7,951 nucleotides of DNA, from positions 1 to 7,951 of the forward strand of contig CALEIO010000082.1 of NCBI GenBank assembly GCA_937875885.1, in the 5' to 3' direction. The DNA comes from an uncultured Clostridia bacterium (GTDB taxonomy: Bacteria; Bacillota; Clostridia; Oscillospirales; Acutalibacteraceae). Shown here piece after piece: positions 1 to 6,903 of this stretch. The translations under genes and the position numbers were made by a program. Position 1 is the first letter of the stretch, and each line of letters starts with the position of its first letter. The notes below the pieces were generated by a model. The model was not told the DNA's origin and did no database searches. It saw nothing but the letters and a program-made list of their open reading frames with translations.

Positions 1-326
1 CGCTGGGTGGTAGAGAAAAAGGAATTCTGCGAAAAGCATTTGAAGATATTCTACCCTATGAAATATCCTACAGAAAGAAAAGTCCCTATCCAAAAACTCA
101 CAACCCTGTGTATTTCAGATGTGTCGCCGAGAAAGTAAGCAGGATTCTTAATAAAAACACAATTCTGAATGAATTTCTCAACAAAGATTCCATCAACAGC
201 ATTATTAAGTTTCCCGAAAGCATCACCAATCCCTGGTACGGGCAATTAATGAGAGCACCACAGATTCTTGCATATATAATTCAGCTTGACACCTGGTTTG
301 ATTCTTTCAACGTAACAATTATATAA
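1..326 (+). CDS. asnB: Asparagine synthase (glutamine-hydrolysing), C-terminal fragment
   Basis: This is the last 107 codons of a gene that begins before the window; the reading frame is open from base 3 and stops with TAA at 324-326. The protein makes asparagine from aspartate, ATP and glutamine-derived ammonia in the cytoplasm. Visible family hallmarks of the C-terminal synthetase domain are GGREKGILRKAF near the start, then YRKKSPYPKTHNP, and the late NPWYGQLM segment followed by a closing aromatic/hydrophobic helix (LDTWFDSF). The N-terminal glutaminase domain and the ATP pyrophosphate-loop motif lie outside the window, so their integrity cannot be judged. The gene ends 5 bases before a strong hairpin and converges on the large minus-strand gene. 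The family assignment is by recognition of these motifs; confidence is high for the family, slightly lower for the symbol. Confidence 0.9.
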   Translation, partial: LGGREKGILRKAFEDILPYEISYRKKSPYPKTHNPVYFRCVAEKVSRILNKNTILNEFLNKDSINSIIKFPESITNPWYGQLMRAPQILAYIIQLDTWFDSFNVTII

Positions 327-331
327 AAAAG

Positions 332-361
332 AAACAAGTCCGGTTTTATCCGGACTTGTTT
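332..361. terminator. Bidirectional intrinsic terminator between asnB and the CotH-family gene
   Basis: A perfect 12-bp stem (AAACAAGTCCGG at 332-343 pairing with CCGGACTTGTTT at 350-361) encloses a 6-base loop. On the plus strand the stem runs into TTTTA, and on the minus strand it is followed by a run of six T (complement of 325-330). It sits between the convergent stop codons at 326 and 375, so it most likely serves both genes. Confidence 0.9.
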
Positions 362-374
362 TATGTAGAATAAA

Positions 375-3300
375 TTATTCTTTTGTTGCTTCCATCTCGT
401 CAGAGTAAGCATAGAAGAGTTTCAGTGTTTCGCCGTCTTCTGCATAAACGCCATCAATTGTGTAGATAACGTAAGCCTTTGCTACCCAGGTCTGGCCAAC
501 GGGCACGTTACCTTTACCCCATGTTGCTGTACCACTCTGTGCGGGTTTCGCAGGACCTCTGTCATAAACATTAGTGTTTGATGTGCCAACAAAGAGAGCG
601 TCGTCTGTGTAGTTATCCTTGCTTACACCGAGAATACCAACCTTAACGATTGTGTACTCTTCGGGCACATACCAGCTGAAGTAGAATGTGTTCTTTGCTG
701 CATCTGTTGTTGTATCAATACGATCAACAGTTACGAGAATTGTCTGCTCAACCTCTGCATCCTCAGCAACGAATACTGCTGTAAGCTTCATATCAGTTGT
801 GGGATATACCTTATACTCTGTGGAGTAGCTCTTGATTGTGCCGGTCTCGTCAACCCAGTATGCGAACTTCTGACCTGCAGGAGCTGCATCAGCAGTAAGT
901 GTAACACCATTACCGGAGAGCACCTTGCCACCGCCTGTACCGTTTACAACTGTTACGTTAACGTAAACAAGCTGTCTCTGCCAGATGGGAAGAACTGTAA
1001 CATCCTCACCTGTAGCAATAGCTGCCTGAATCTCTGCCTCTGTCATATTCCAGCCAACAAAATCGTAGCCGAGAGCAGTGGGAGCATCGGGCATATTAAT
1101 TGAATCTGTACTTGAGTAATACTGTGAATCAAGAACTCGGCCGAATTTACCAACTCTGTCATTCATAAATGTTACAAGCTGGACACCTTCTACCTTTGTA
1201 GCAAATACTGCTTTGTAGTGGTCACTTCCGGTTGCAACGAATGTATAAGCAAGTTCATTGGTAATAATCATACCATTGAAGGGATTGAACCAGCCAAGGA
1301 AAGTTGAATCATCAGTAAGCTTTGCTGTGATTGTGTATGTAGCACCGATAGATGCCTTGGAGTTTGCATAGGAAGAACCCTGGGGACGAGCATTGCCGCC
1401 GTTTACGGAAATTGTAAAGCCTGCGCCACCTGCCACCTCAACCTTAAGAGAACCTGTTGTAGCCGGTGCTATGGGAGTTGTGGGGATCTTCTCGTACTTT
1501 GCTTTCACAATAAGATTGGATGTTACATTATCAAAAGCTGTATCCCAGCCGATGAATGTATAACCTGAACGCTTGGGGGCTTCGGGAGCAACAGCTGCGC
1601 CACCCTCTTTTACCACCTGAGCATCAATGAACATACCATTGTAGTCGAGGAACACAACAGAATAGCTTACCTTTTCAACCTCAGGCTCTGAAGGTTCTGT
1701 GGGTTCTGAAGGCTCTGTGGGCTCTGAAGGCTCGTCGGGAGTTGCGGGATCTGAAGGCTCTGTTTCGGAGCTCTTTGCATAGTGGATTGTTGCTGTACCA
1801 AGAACATCGTTCTGATCTGCTACTGCAACCTCTGCCCATGTAGCAGGTGAACCTCCATAGTAAACATCTGCAAGAACTGAACACAGTGCAAATGTTTTGT
1901 ATTCGATAGCAGTTACAGTCTCGGGAATTGTTATGCTCTCAAGAGCAAGACAGCAATAGAATGCATACTCACCGATATAATTTACTGTGTCGGGAATTAC
2001 GATATTTGTCAGTGAATCAGCACCGTAGAAAGCATAGTTTTCGATACCTGCTACAATATAACCGTCAATTTGTGCGGGAATTGTAATCTCTGTGCTTGAA
2101 CCTGTGTAATATGTGATGTAAGCTTTTCCGTTCTTAACAACATAATGGAAGCCTGTATTTGCATTATCGGGAACATTATTTGTTGCGGGAGCTACAGTTT
2201 CTGTAACTGCGATGCCATCTGTAATTACAGCCTTACCATTCGTAAAGTAATACTCTGTAGCATCACCCTTGATTGTCATTTCCTGAATAACAGTGTCAAC
2301 CTGGGATTCGCCCTCTGCAATCACTTCAAAATCAACTGTGATAAGAACATTGCCATTTCTGAAGTCGTATCCCTGGATTTTAGATGCATTGAATGAAATT
2401 ACACCTGCAACATCAGGATAGAACACGCCATCAAGACCGGGGCAAGCAAATTCTCTTTCTGTAAGAGTGGGATGATTGTTCTTTCTGATGAGAGAAAGTT
2501 TGGATGCATCGTATGATACAACACCCTGAATATTCTCAAACAACCTGTCTGCCTTCAGGTTCATTGTATATGTAATTTTGTCGCCTACTTTTGCATCGTA
2601 GAATTTGCCGTTCATCCATACACCTGTTGTAACTGCTTCATCCTGAATTTTTGAAACAGATACATCAAGACGGGTGTTGTCAGAAACCTTGATTGTGAAC
2701 TTATATGTACCACCGGTAGCAACAAGAGTACAATCAGCAGTTCTGTCTGTACGGAATCCCCAACCACTGCAATTATCCTCAATGGTACCGAAATTACCAA
2801 ACCACTCACCTGTTACTGTATTGTGAAGCTTGAACTTATATGTACCTGCGCTGATGGTATAAGTGCCTTCAACGACTGTTGTGCTTCCCTGTGCATACTG
2901 CAGAATATCACCTGCATTCCAGTTGGTGAAATCGCCCTTAAGGGAATACTTGTACTCTGTTGTGGAATCGTCAACATCAGGAGCTGTGTTGCCGGAAGAC
3001 TGGTAGTTGTAAGAAGAAACATTCCACTTGTTTGTGCCTGCAGATGAACCGAGAGTAAACGCTGCACCCTCTTTAATGCTGGAGCTGGGAACATTGTTAG
3101 TTCTTCTGTTGGTAGAACTACCGTCAGAGAACTTGATATAGTCGATATCAGCGGGAACCTTTGCAGAATAGATAGCCTTGTTATTCTTGTCTGTTTCTAC
3201 AAATGTCATCTTTTCGCCGGGATATGTGCTGGGCCACTCTGCTTCGGGTGTTAAACCCTCTTGGCCGTAGAAACCGTAAATGTAAACATTGCTCCAGCTG

Positions 3301-5375
3301 GTGTCCTTTACAAAATAAATAGTTACATATCCGCCGGGAACAGCTGTATCTGCCTCTGCAAACTGTGCCTCAAGCCAGTTAAGTCTGGAGATAAGCCAAT
3401 CTGCTGCATAGTCAGCCTGACCAGTATAAGTCTTCTGATTGTAGGACTTTGTTGTATAAGAAAGAGTGTTAGTCTCTTCGTTATAATCATAAACTCTGAG
3501 AGAGCTGTGGTCAGCAATCCAGGAGTTGATAGTGTTGTTTGAAAGCTCCCATCCACCGTTGGAATAGTTCCATTCACCTGACTTGGTAAGGTAGCTCATA
3601 TAATCATCGGCTGCCTGAAGTCTGCCTGTGCCGTCTTTCTCACCCTGGAGGATTTCTGCAAGATCAGCAAACTCTGCTGCCCAGTGTTCCTTTACTATAT
3701 CCATAAAAGTCTTGCCTGCAGATGTTTTGGAATTCATATAGCAAGCCTGTGAGAATACGGTACGACCATTACCCTTGGGATCGAAGTTGCTATCGATGTG
3801 GATAACTTCTCTTGTGTACCAGCCATCGGGCTTGATAATGCTGAGCACGTTGCCGTTGATATCTTTTCTGTCAGAGATACCAATAGTATTACCTACACCG
3901 TTGTCATAGTCCCATACAGGAGATGCATAGAACTTTGCTTCGTCGGAGTTATATACAAAGTAACAGCTTGTGAGCGCACCATCAAGGTTCTTTGCAATTT
4001 CGTTTACAAGATATGCTCTTGCAAGGTCGTCGATATCAATGATTTTCTCAAGAGCTGTCATATTGTCTGTGTAGAGTGCATCTTCAAGCTCCTGATATTT
4101 GGTTTTGATAAACTTGATCTGTGCGGATGTGGGTTCATCGGGTACTTTGTGAGTCATAACCTGACCACGGCCTGAAAGGAATGTCAGATCGCCTGCGCTT
4201 GCAGCTTTTTTTGCCATATCAAGTTCAATAATAAAGTCAAAGTTTTCTGTGGGAACAACATCGCCCTCTTCCTCGATCTCTACGAGAGGCTCTTCAAGGT
4301 CGGACATAACTGTGTTCTTACCCATTTCGATCTTCTGTGTGAGCTGGTAAGATCCCTTGTAATAACCGTTTACAAAGAAATCTACAAAACGGGAATCACA
4401 AGCATACATCATTCCAACTTCGTGGGAAAGATCGTAGATCATACGATTTCTGATGAGGGAGCTGTCCTGTGCATTTGCAAGGAGTGACCACTTCTTGCCC
4501 TTCATACCGTCAAGCTGAATGTTATCGTTGTATGTAATATTGAAAGGTTTCTTCGCAAGATCCCAGGTTGTGTTACCACGGCCCTTCATCTTCTTTATTG
4601 CGGTGTCTTCCATAACTCCGTTTTCAAGGGATGCAACAGCACCTGCAAGATTCTTTACCTCTCTGTTCTTTGTGTTACCTGTAAGGAATGCATAAACATC
4701 ATAGGTAGCATCATTGATTGTTGTTTCGGTTTTTGCGCTGTTATCGTTAACAGTTACCATACCAACTGCAGAGTTAACAAAAATTGCACCTTCTGAGTCT
4801 GTTCTGCAAATTTTCACTGTCTGGGTTGTTGCACCTGAACAAGTGTACTTTGTGCCATCAACATAAGGCACGGTTGCATACTCGCCTGCAGGAATTGTAA
4901 CACCGTTAACAGTTACAGCAGTGGTATATGTGTTGAGCACAATTACCTCTGTCTCTGATGCAGTCTTAGGAAGATAGAAGTAACGACTGTCACTTCCGTT
5001 ATTCCAGCGCTGCCAAGCATTGGTGCCTGCAACCTCTTTGCCTGCATAAGCATAAAGTCCACCTGCTGCCTGGTAAGGCAGAGAATACTTTGTACTTAAT
5101 GCTGCAGATGTGTCAGCACCTGTTTCTGCTGCCTGGGGAGCTTCAGCTGAAACTTCAGCATAAGCATCAGGTTTTACGTTAGTGATAATCTCTTCTGAAG
5201 ATTCCTCTGCCAAAACTTCCTGTGTTTCTGTTGTTTCCACAGTGTCTGCAAGAATCTCGTCAGAACTTACGCTGTCTGCAACAACTGCTGATACTGATGA
5301 TACAGGCACAATACTGATAAGCATCACAAGCAGCAACATGCAGGAAAGCGCACGTTTGAAAGCCATCTTGAACAT
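375..5375 (-). CDS. Secreted multi-modular CotH-kinase-family protein (1666 aa)
   Basis: Residues 1-30 form a signal peptide (basic start, hydrophobic core, cleavage likely after SVSA). An acidic stretch (36-92) and a beta-rich segment (95-195) follow. Residues ~196-680 are a CotH-kinase-like domain with KGRGNTTW (264-271), KKWSLLAN (294-301), IRNRM (308-312), the RFVDFFVNGYYKGSYQLTQK core (329-348) and the acidic WDYDNG (488-493). Then come a CBM26-like starch-binding module (681-790), an X25/CBM48-like module with GDFTNWN (806-910), a cohesin-like beta domain (914-1055), BspA-type leucine-rich repeats (1075-1198), a Ser/Glu/Pro/Thr linker (1203-1234), alternating Listeria/Bacteroides-type repeats (1235-1537) and an unrecognised C-terminal domain (1545-1666). 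No LPXTG, SLH or dockerin motif is visible. CotH proteins are atypical kinases known from spore coats; here an extracellular, glycan-associated role is inferred. The start at 5375 is chosen for its ribosome site. Module names are from memory of the families. Confidence 0.85.
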   Translation of the reverse strand: MFKMAFKRALSCMLLLVMLISIVPVSSVSAVVADSVSSDEILADTVETTETQEVLAEESSEEIITNVKPDAYAEVSAEAPQAAETGADTSAALSTKYSLPYQAAGGLYAYAGKEVAGTNAWQRWNNGSDSRYFYLPKTASETEVIVLNTYTTAVTVNGVTIPAGEYATVPYVDGTKYTCSGATTQTVKICRTDSEGAIFVNSAVGMVTVNDNSAKTETTINDATYDVYAFLTGNTKNREVKNLAGAVASLENGVMEDTAIKKMKGRGNTTWDLAKKPFNITYNDNIQLDGMKGKKWSLLANAQDSSLIRNRMIYDLSHEVGMMYACDSRFVDFFVNGYYKGSYQLTQKIEMGKNTVMSDLEEPLVEIEEEGDVVPTENFDFIIELDMAKKAASAGDLTFLSGRGQVMTHKVPDEPTSAQIKFIKTKYQELEDALYTDNMTALEKIIDIDDLARAYLVNEIAKNLDGALTSCYFVYNSDEAKFYASPVWDYDNGVGNTIGISDRKDINGNVLSIIKPDGWYTREVIHIDSNFDPKGNGRTVFSQACYMNSKTSAGKTFMDIVKEHWAAEFADLAEILQGEKDGTGRLQAADDYMSYLTKSGEWNYSNGGWELSNNTINSWIADHSSLRVYDYNEETNTLSYTTKSYNQKTYTGQADYAADWLISRLNWLEAQFAEADTAVPGGYVTIYFVKDTSWSNVYIYGFYGQEGLTPEAEWPSTYPGEKMTFVETDKNNKAIYSAKVPADIDYIKFSDGSSTNRRTNNVPSSSIKEGAAFTLGSSAGTNKWNVSSYNYQSSGNTAPDVDDSTTEYKYSLKGDFTNWNAGDILQYAQGSTTVVEGTYTISAGTYKFKLHNTVTGEWFGNFGTIEDNCSGWGFRTDRTADCTLVATGGTYKFTIKVSDNTRLDVSVSKIQDEAVTTGVWMNGKFYDAKVGDKITYTMNLKADRLFENIQGVVSYDASKLSLIRKNNHPTLTEREFACPGLDGVFYPDVAGVISFNASKIQGYDFRNGNVLITVDFEVIAEGESQVDTVIQEMTIKGDATEYYFTNGKAVITDGIAVTETVAPATNNVPDNANTGFHYVVKNGKAYITYYTGSSTEITIPAQIDGYIVAGIENYAFYGADSLTNIVIPDTVNYIGEYAFYCCLALESITIPETVTAIEYKTFALCSVLADVYYGGSPATWAEVAVADQNDVLGTATIHYAKSSETEPSDPATPDEPSEPTEPSEPTEPSEPEVEKVSYSVVFLDYNGMFIDAQVVKEGGAAVAPEAPKRSGYTFIGWDTAFDNVTSNLIVKAKYEKIPTTPIAPATTGSLKVEVAGGAGFTISVNGGNARPQGSSYANSKASIGATYTITAKLTDDSTFLGWFNPFNGMIITNELAYTFVATGSDHYKAVFATKVEGVQLVTFMNDRVGKFGRVLDSQYYSSTDSINMPDAPTALGYDFVGWNMTEAEIQAAIATGEDVTVLPIWQRQLVYVNVTVVNGTGGGKVLSGNGVTLTADAAPAGQKFAYWVDETGTIKSYSTEYKVYPTTDMKLTAVFVAEDAEVEQTILVTVDRIDTTTDAAKNTFYFSWYVPEEYTIVKVGILGVSKDNYTDDALFVGTSNTNVYDRGPAKPAQSGTATWGKGNVPVGQTWVAKAYVIYTIDGVYAEDGETLKLFYAYSDEMEATKE
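1684..1764 (-). repeat. Nine-base tandem repeat encoding the SEP/TEP linker
   Basis: Nine consecutive 9-base units related to GGCTCTGAA / GGCTCTGTG (plus-strand reading) encode, on the minus strand, alternating Ser-Glu-Pro and Thr-Glu-Pro with two diverged units (Pro-Asp-Glu and Ala-Thr-Pro-like). It forms the flexible linker between the leucine-rich repeats and the Listeria/Bacteroides-type repeats. Such near-identical units are prone to length change by slippage. Confidence 0.85.
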
Positions 5376-5381
5376 AATTTA

Positions 5382-5388
5382 TCCTCCC
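5382..5388 (-). promoter_or_regulatory. Ribosome binding site of the CotH-family gene
   Basis: The minus strand reads GGGAGGA here, six bases before the ATG at 5373-5375. The next in-frame ATG (codon 4) would lie fifteen bases away, so the first ATG is preferred. Confidence 0.85.
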
Positions 5389-5407
5389 AGAAAATATTCT
5401 TATTTCC

Positions 5408-5436
5408 ATAATACACTAATGTTTGACCAAGGTCAA
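5408..5436 (-). promoter_or_regulatory. SigA-type promoter of the CotH-family gene
   Basis: On the minus strand, TTGACC (5431-5436) and TATTAT (5408-5413) are separated by exactly 17 bases. The predicted transcription start is near 5401, giving a leader of about 25 bases before the ATG, with the ribosome site inside it. The -35 box is one arm of a perfect dyad (5423-5436). Confidence 0.75.
5423..5436. promoter_or_regulatory. Perfect dyad overlapping the -35 box, candidate operator
   Basis: TTGACCAAGGTCAA has two perfect 6-base inverted arms around a 2-base centre. It covers the -35 hexamer and the upstream part of the spacer of the CotH-family promoter, the position of a typical repressor site. 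The TTGAC-N4-GTCAA layout resembles FNR/CRP-family half-site geometry (TTGAT-N4-ATCAA) with one changed base per arm. No regulator is encoded in the window, so its identity is unknown. Confidence 0.5.
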
Positions 5437-5453
5437 GGAAAAACACCCTTTTT

Positions 5454-5482
5454 TTGACAATTATGTATTGATATAATAACAT
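5454..5482 (+). promoter_or_regulatory. Possible promoter of the PAP2 gene
   Basis: A consensus TTGACA (5454-5459) is followed after 17 bases by TAACAT (5477-5482), a weak -10. A perfect TATAAT at 5472-5477 lies only 12 bases from that -35 and so is not well placed. A second candidate is TTGTAA (5505-5510), 17 bases, TAATAT (5528-5533), very close to the ribosome site. Which one is used cannot be decided from the sequence. Confidence 0.4.
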
Positions 5483-5541
5483 AAGATAAAATCAAGAAAT
5501 GATATTGTAAAAAATCTTAAAAAATGATAATATATAAGCAC

Positions 5542-5550
5542 AAGGGGTGA
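5542..5550 (+). promoter_or_regulatory. Ribosome binding site fixing a TTG start
   Basis: AAGGGGTGA matches the 16S rRNA anti-Shine-Dalgarno apart from one base and ends four bases before TTG at 5555-5557. No in-frame ATG is nearby; the next is codon 25. This makes TTG the start codon. Confidence 0.8.
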
Positions 5551-5554
5551 TTTT

Positions 5555-6052
5555 TTGGACAAGCAAAAATATTCAGATAGTATAAACAGATTTGCAAAAA
5601 ACAAAACAGCATACAAAATACTAAAGATGTTATATATGGGGTTACCTGCATTGGTCTTCGTTACATATCCCGTAATGCTGATTATCAAAGGCTTTCTGGC
5701 TTTAGACAGAGATTTTCTCTTTATGCTGTGCATTCCTGCAGGCACACTTGTGCTTGTAAGTCTGTTGAGGAAAATCATTAACCGACCCAGACCTTATGAA
5801 AGATTTGACACTCCTCCCCTTTTTGACCGTGACGGAAAAGGAGAATCTATGCCAAGCAGACACACATCATCAGCTTTTATCATTGCTACGAGCGCCCTTG
5901 CGCTTAATGTATGGGCAGGCATAGGACTTCTTATTATTGCCGCAATAATCGGACTCACAAGAATTCTTTCGGGAGTTCATTATATCTCTGATGTACTTGC
6001 AGGTGCAGGACTGTCCATTATCATCGGCACAGTATTTTTTATTATTCTGTAA
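5555..6052 (+). CDS. PAP2-family membrane phosphatase (lipid phosphatase-like)
   Basis: This 165-residue protein belongs to the PAP2/phosphatidic acid phosphatase type 2 superfamily, integral membrane enzymes that dephosphorylate lipid phosphates such as undecaprenyl pyrophosphate, phosphatidate or phosphatidylglycerol phosphate. The three catalytic signatures are present in order: R-X6-RP (R72 to R79-P80), PSRH at 100-103 (usually PSGH, with the nucleophile-activating His retained), and R136-X5-H142-X3-D146. Hydrophobic segments lie near 30-46, 54-71, 105-118, 120-134 and 146-165, with a basic N-terminal tail. The start is TTG, chosen for the well-placed ribosome site. It is divergent from the CotH-family gene and convergent with tcdA, so it is probably transcribed alone. 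Substrate cannot be assigned from sequence alone; an undecaprenyl pyrophosphate phosphatase role is one possibility. Confidence 0.9.
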   Translation: MDKQKYSDSINRFAKNKTAYKILKMLYMGLPALVFVTYPVMLIIKGFLALDRDFLFMLCIPAGTLVLVSLLRKIINRPRPYERFDTPPLFDRDGKGESMPSRHTSSAFIIATSALALNVWAGIGLLIIAAIIGLTRILSGVHYISDVLAGAGLSIIIGTVFFIIL

Positions 6053-6066
6053 ATAAAATAAAAAAA

Positions 6067-6101
6067 CAAAAACCGTGTTTGAGCGAATCAAGCACGGTTT
6101 T
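6067..6101. terminator. Bidirectional intrinsic terminator between the PAP2 gene and tcdA
   Basis: A 15-bp stem (6067-6081 with 6087-6101, one T-G wobble) closes a GCGAA loop. The A-tract on the left and T-tract on the right are themselves complementary, giving a T-run on both strands. It lies between convergent stop codons at 6052 and 6107, with the minus-strand side six bases after the tcdA stop. Confidence 0.9.
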
Positions 6102-6106
6102 TTATA

Positions 6107-6817
6107 TCATTCTGTTATTGATAAATCCTTTATAACCTCGGAGGCTATGACAAGTCCTGCCACAGAAGGGACAAAAGCTACACTTGCCACAGTGGGTTTG
6201 CCTGAAGAATCCATAGGACAAGCAGGCACTTTGGGAATTTCTTTGGAATATACGGTTTTAAGGTGAGTTATACCCTTTTCTCTGAGCAAACGTCGCATTG
6301 TACGAGCCAGAGGACACACGCTTGTTTTTGACAAATCTGCTACTTCAACCTGAGTGGGACAGAGTTTATTGCCAAAACCCATACTGCTGATTATGGGGAT
6401 ATTCAGAGCATTTGCACGGACACAAAGCTCAACTTTTGCAGGTACTGTATCAATAGCATCTACAATGTAATCATAAACAGAAAGGTCGATAGAATCTGCA
6501 TTTTCGGGAAGATAGAATTTCTGCAGGGCGGTAACCTTGCAATCGGGATTGATGTCGAGAATTCTTTCTTTCACAACTTCAACCTTTGGCTTGCCTATGG
6601 TTGAATGAAGAGCGCAAAGCTGACGGTTGAGATTTGTAACCGAAACAACATCATTATCAACGATGGTGATTCTGCCGATACCTGCTCTTGCGAGTGCTTC
6701 GGCTGTGTATGACCCGACTCCGCCAAGACCGAAAAGGATGACGTTTTTGTTTGAAAGATTTTCTGTTGAGTTTTCACCGAGAATCATTTCTGTTCTCAGA
6801 AACTGCGAATGTTCCAT
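6107..6817 (-). CDS. tcdA: tRNA threonylcarbamoyladenosine dehydratase (ThiF/E1-like)
   Basis: This 236-residue cytoplasmic protein is a ThiF/MoeB/E1-type adenylating enzyme of the TcdA (CsdL/YgdL) family, which uses ATP to cyclise t6A at position 37 of ANN-decoding tRNAs to ct6A. The sequence shows the N-terminal RTEMILG (8-14), the nucleotide-binding GLGGVGS (30-36), the acidic VDND (53-56), NLNRQ (62-66), HSTIGKPKVE (71-80), DAIDT (120-124), SMGFGNK (145-151) and the family-typical KTSVCPLARTMRR (164-176). A late SSGKPT-ASVAFVPSVAG segment closes the domain. Length is in the usual range. The ATG has AAGAGG six bases upstream. Residue 153 is Cys where I recall Asp in related proteins (NKLDPT). 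No sulfur-transfer partners (csdA/csdE) adjoin it. It appears to be transcribed alone from its own promoter and ends at a shared terminator. Confidence 0.93.
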   Translation of the reverse strand: MEHSQFLRTEMILGENSTENLSNKNVILFGLGGVGSYTAEALARAGIGRITIVDNDVVSVTNLNRQLCALHSTIGKPKVEVVKERILDINPDCKVTALQKFYLPENADSIDLSVYDYIVDAIDTVPAKVELCVRANALNIPIISSMGFGNKLCPTQVEVADLSKTSVCPLARTMRRLLREKGITHLKTVYSKEIPKVPACPMDSSGKPTVASVAFVPSVAGLVIASEVIKDLSITE

Positions 6818-6849
6818 CTGGTACCTCTTGAATATAATTATACACTATA

Positions 6850-6878
6850 ATAATACAACAAAATATCATATATTGCAA
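6850..6878 (-). promoter_or_regulatory. Promoter of tcdA
   Basis: On the minus strand, TTGCAA (6873-6878) and TATTAT (6850-6855) are 17 bases apart. The predicted start near 6843 leaves a leader of about 25 bases. A closer TATAAT (6837-6842) exists but has no good -35 at standard spacing. Confidence 0.6.
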
Positions 6879-6903
6879 ACTCTATTTTGATAAAATAAAA
6901 ATA

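Noticed and set aside
378..743. Dockerin or sortase signal at the C-terminus of the large protein
   Set aside because: No duplicated calcium-loop pattern, no LPXTG-type motif and no terminal hydrophobic segment with basic tail.
1684..1764. Possible CRISPR-like array
   Set aside because: Units are contiguous 9-mers in coding frame without spacers; they encode a linker.
1681..1884. A minus-strand open frame giving Arg/Phe/His repeats
   Set aside because: It is the out-of-frame reading of the nine-base linker repeat in the large gene.
3798..4175. A 125-codon open frame on the plus strand
   Set aside because: It lies wholly antisense to the conserved CotH core, has no ribosome site and gives a Cys/Val/Ile-rich protein without family features.
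5182..5457. A plus-strand open frame running through the signal-peptide region into the divergent promoters
   Set aside because: It is Ser/Thr-rich antisense of the acidic N-terminus and has no start signals.
5472..5477. Perfect TATAAT as the -10 of the PAP2 gene with TTGACA at 5454
   Set aside because: The spacing is only 12 bases, too short for a standard sigma-A promoter.
5376..5554. Riboswitch or small RNA in the divergent gap
   Set aside because: Predicted leaders are short, and beyond the 14-base dyad I see no extended paired structure.
5461..5778. A 105-codon minus-strand open frame over the start of the PAP2 gene
   Set aside because: It overlaps the well-supported PAP2 frame and covers its promoter region; no ribosome site and no recognisable features.
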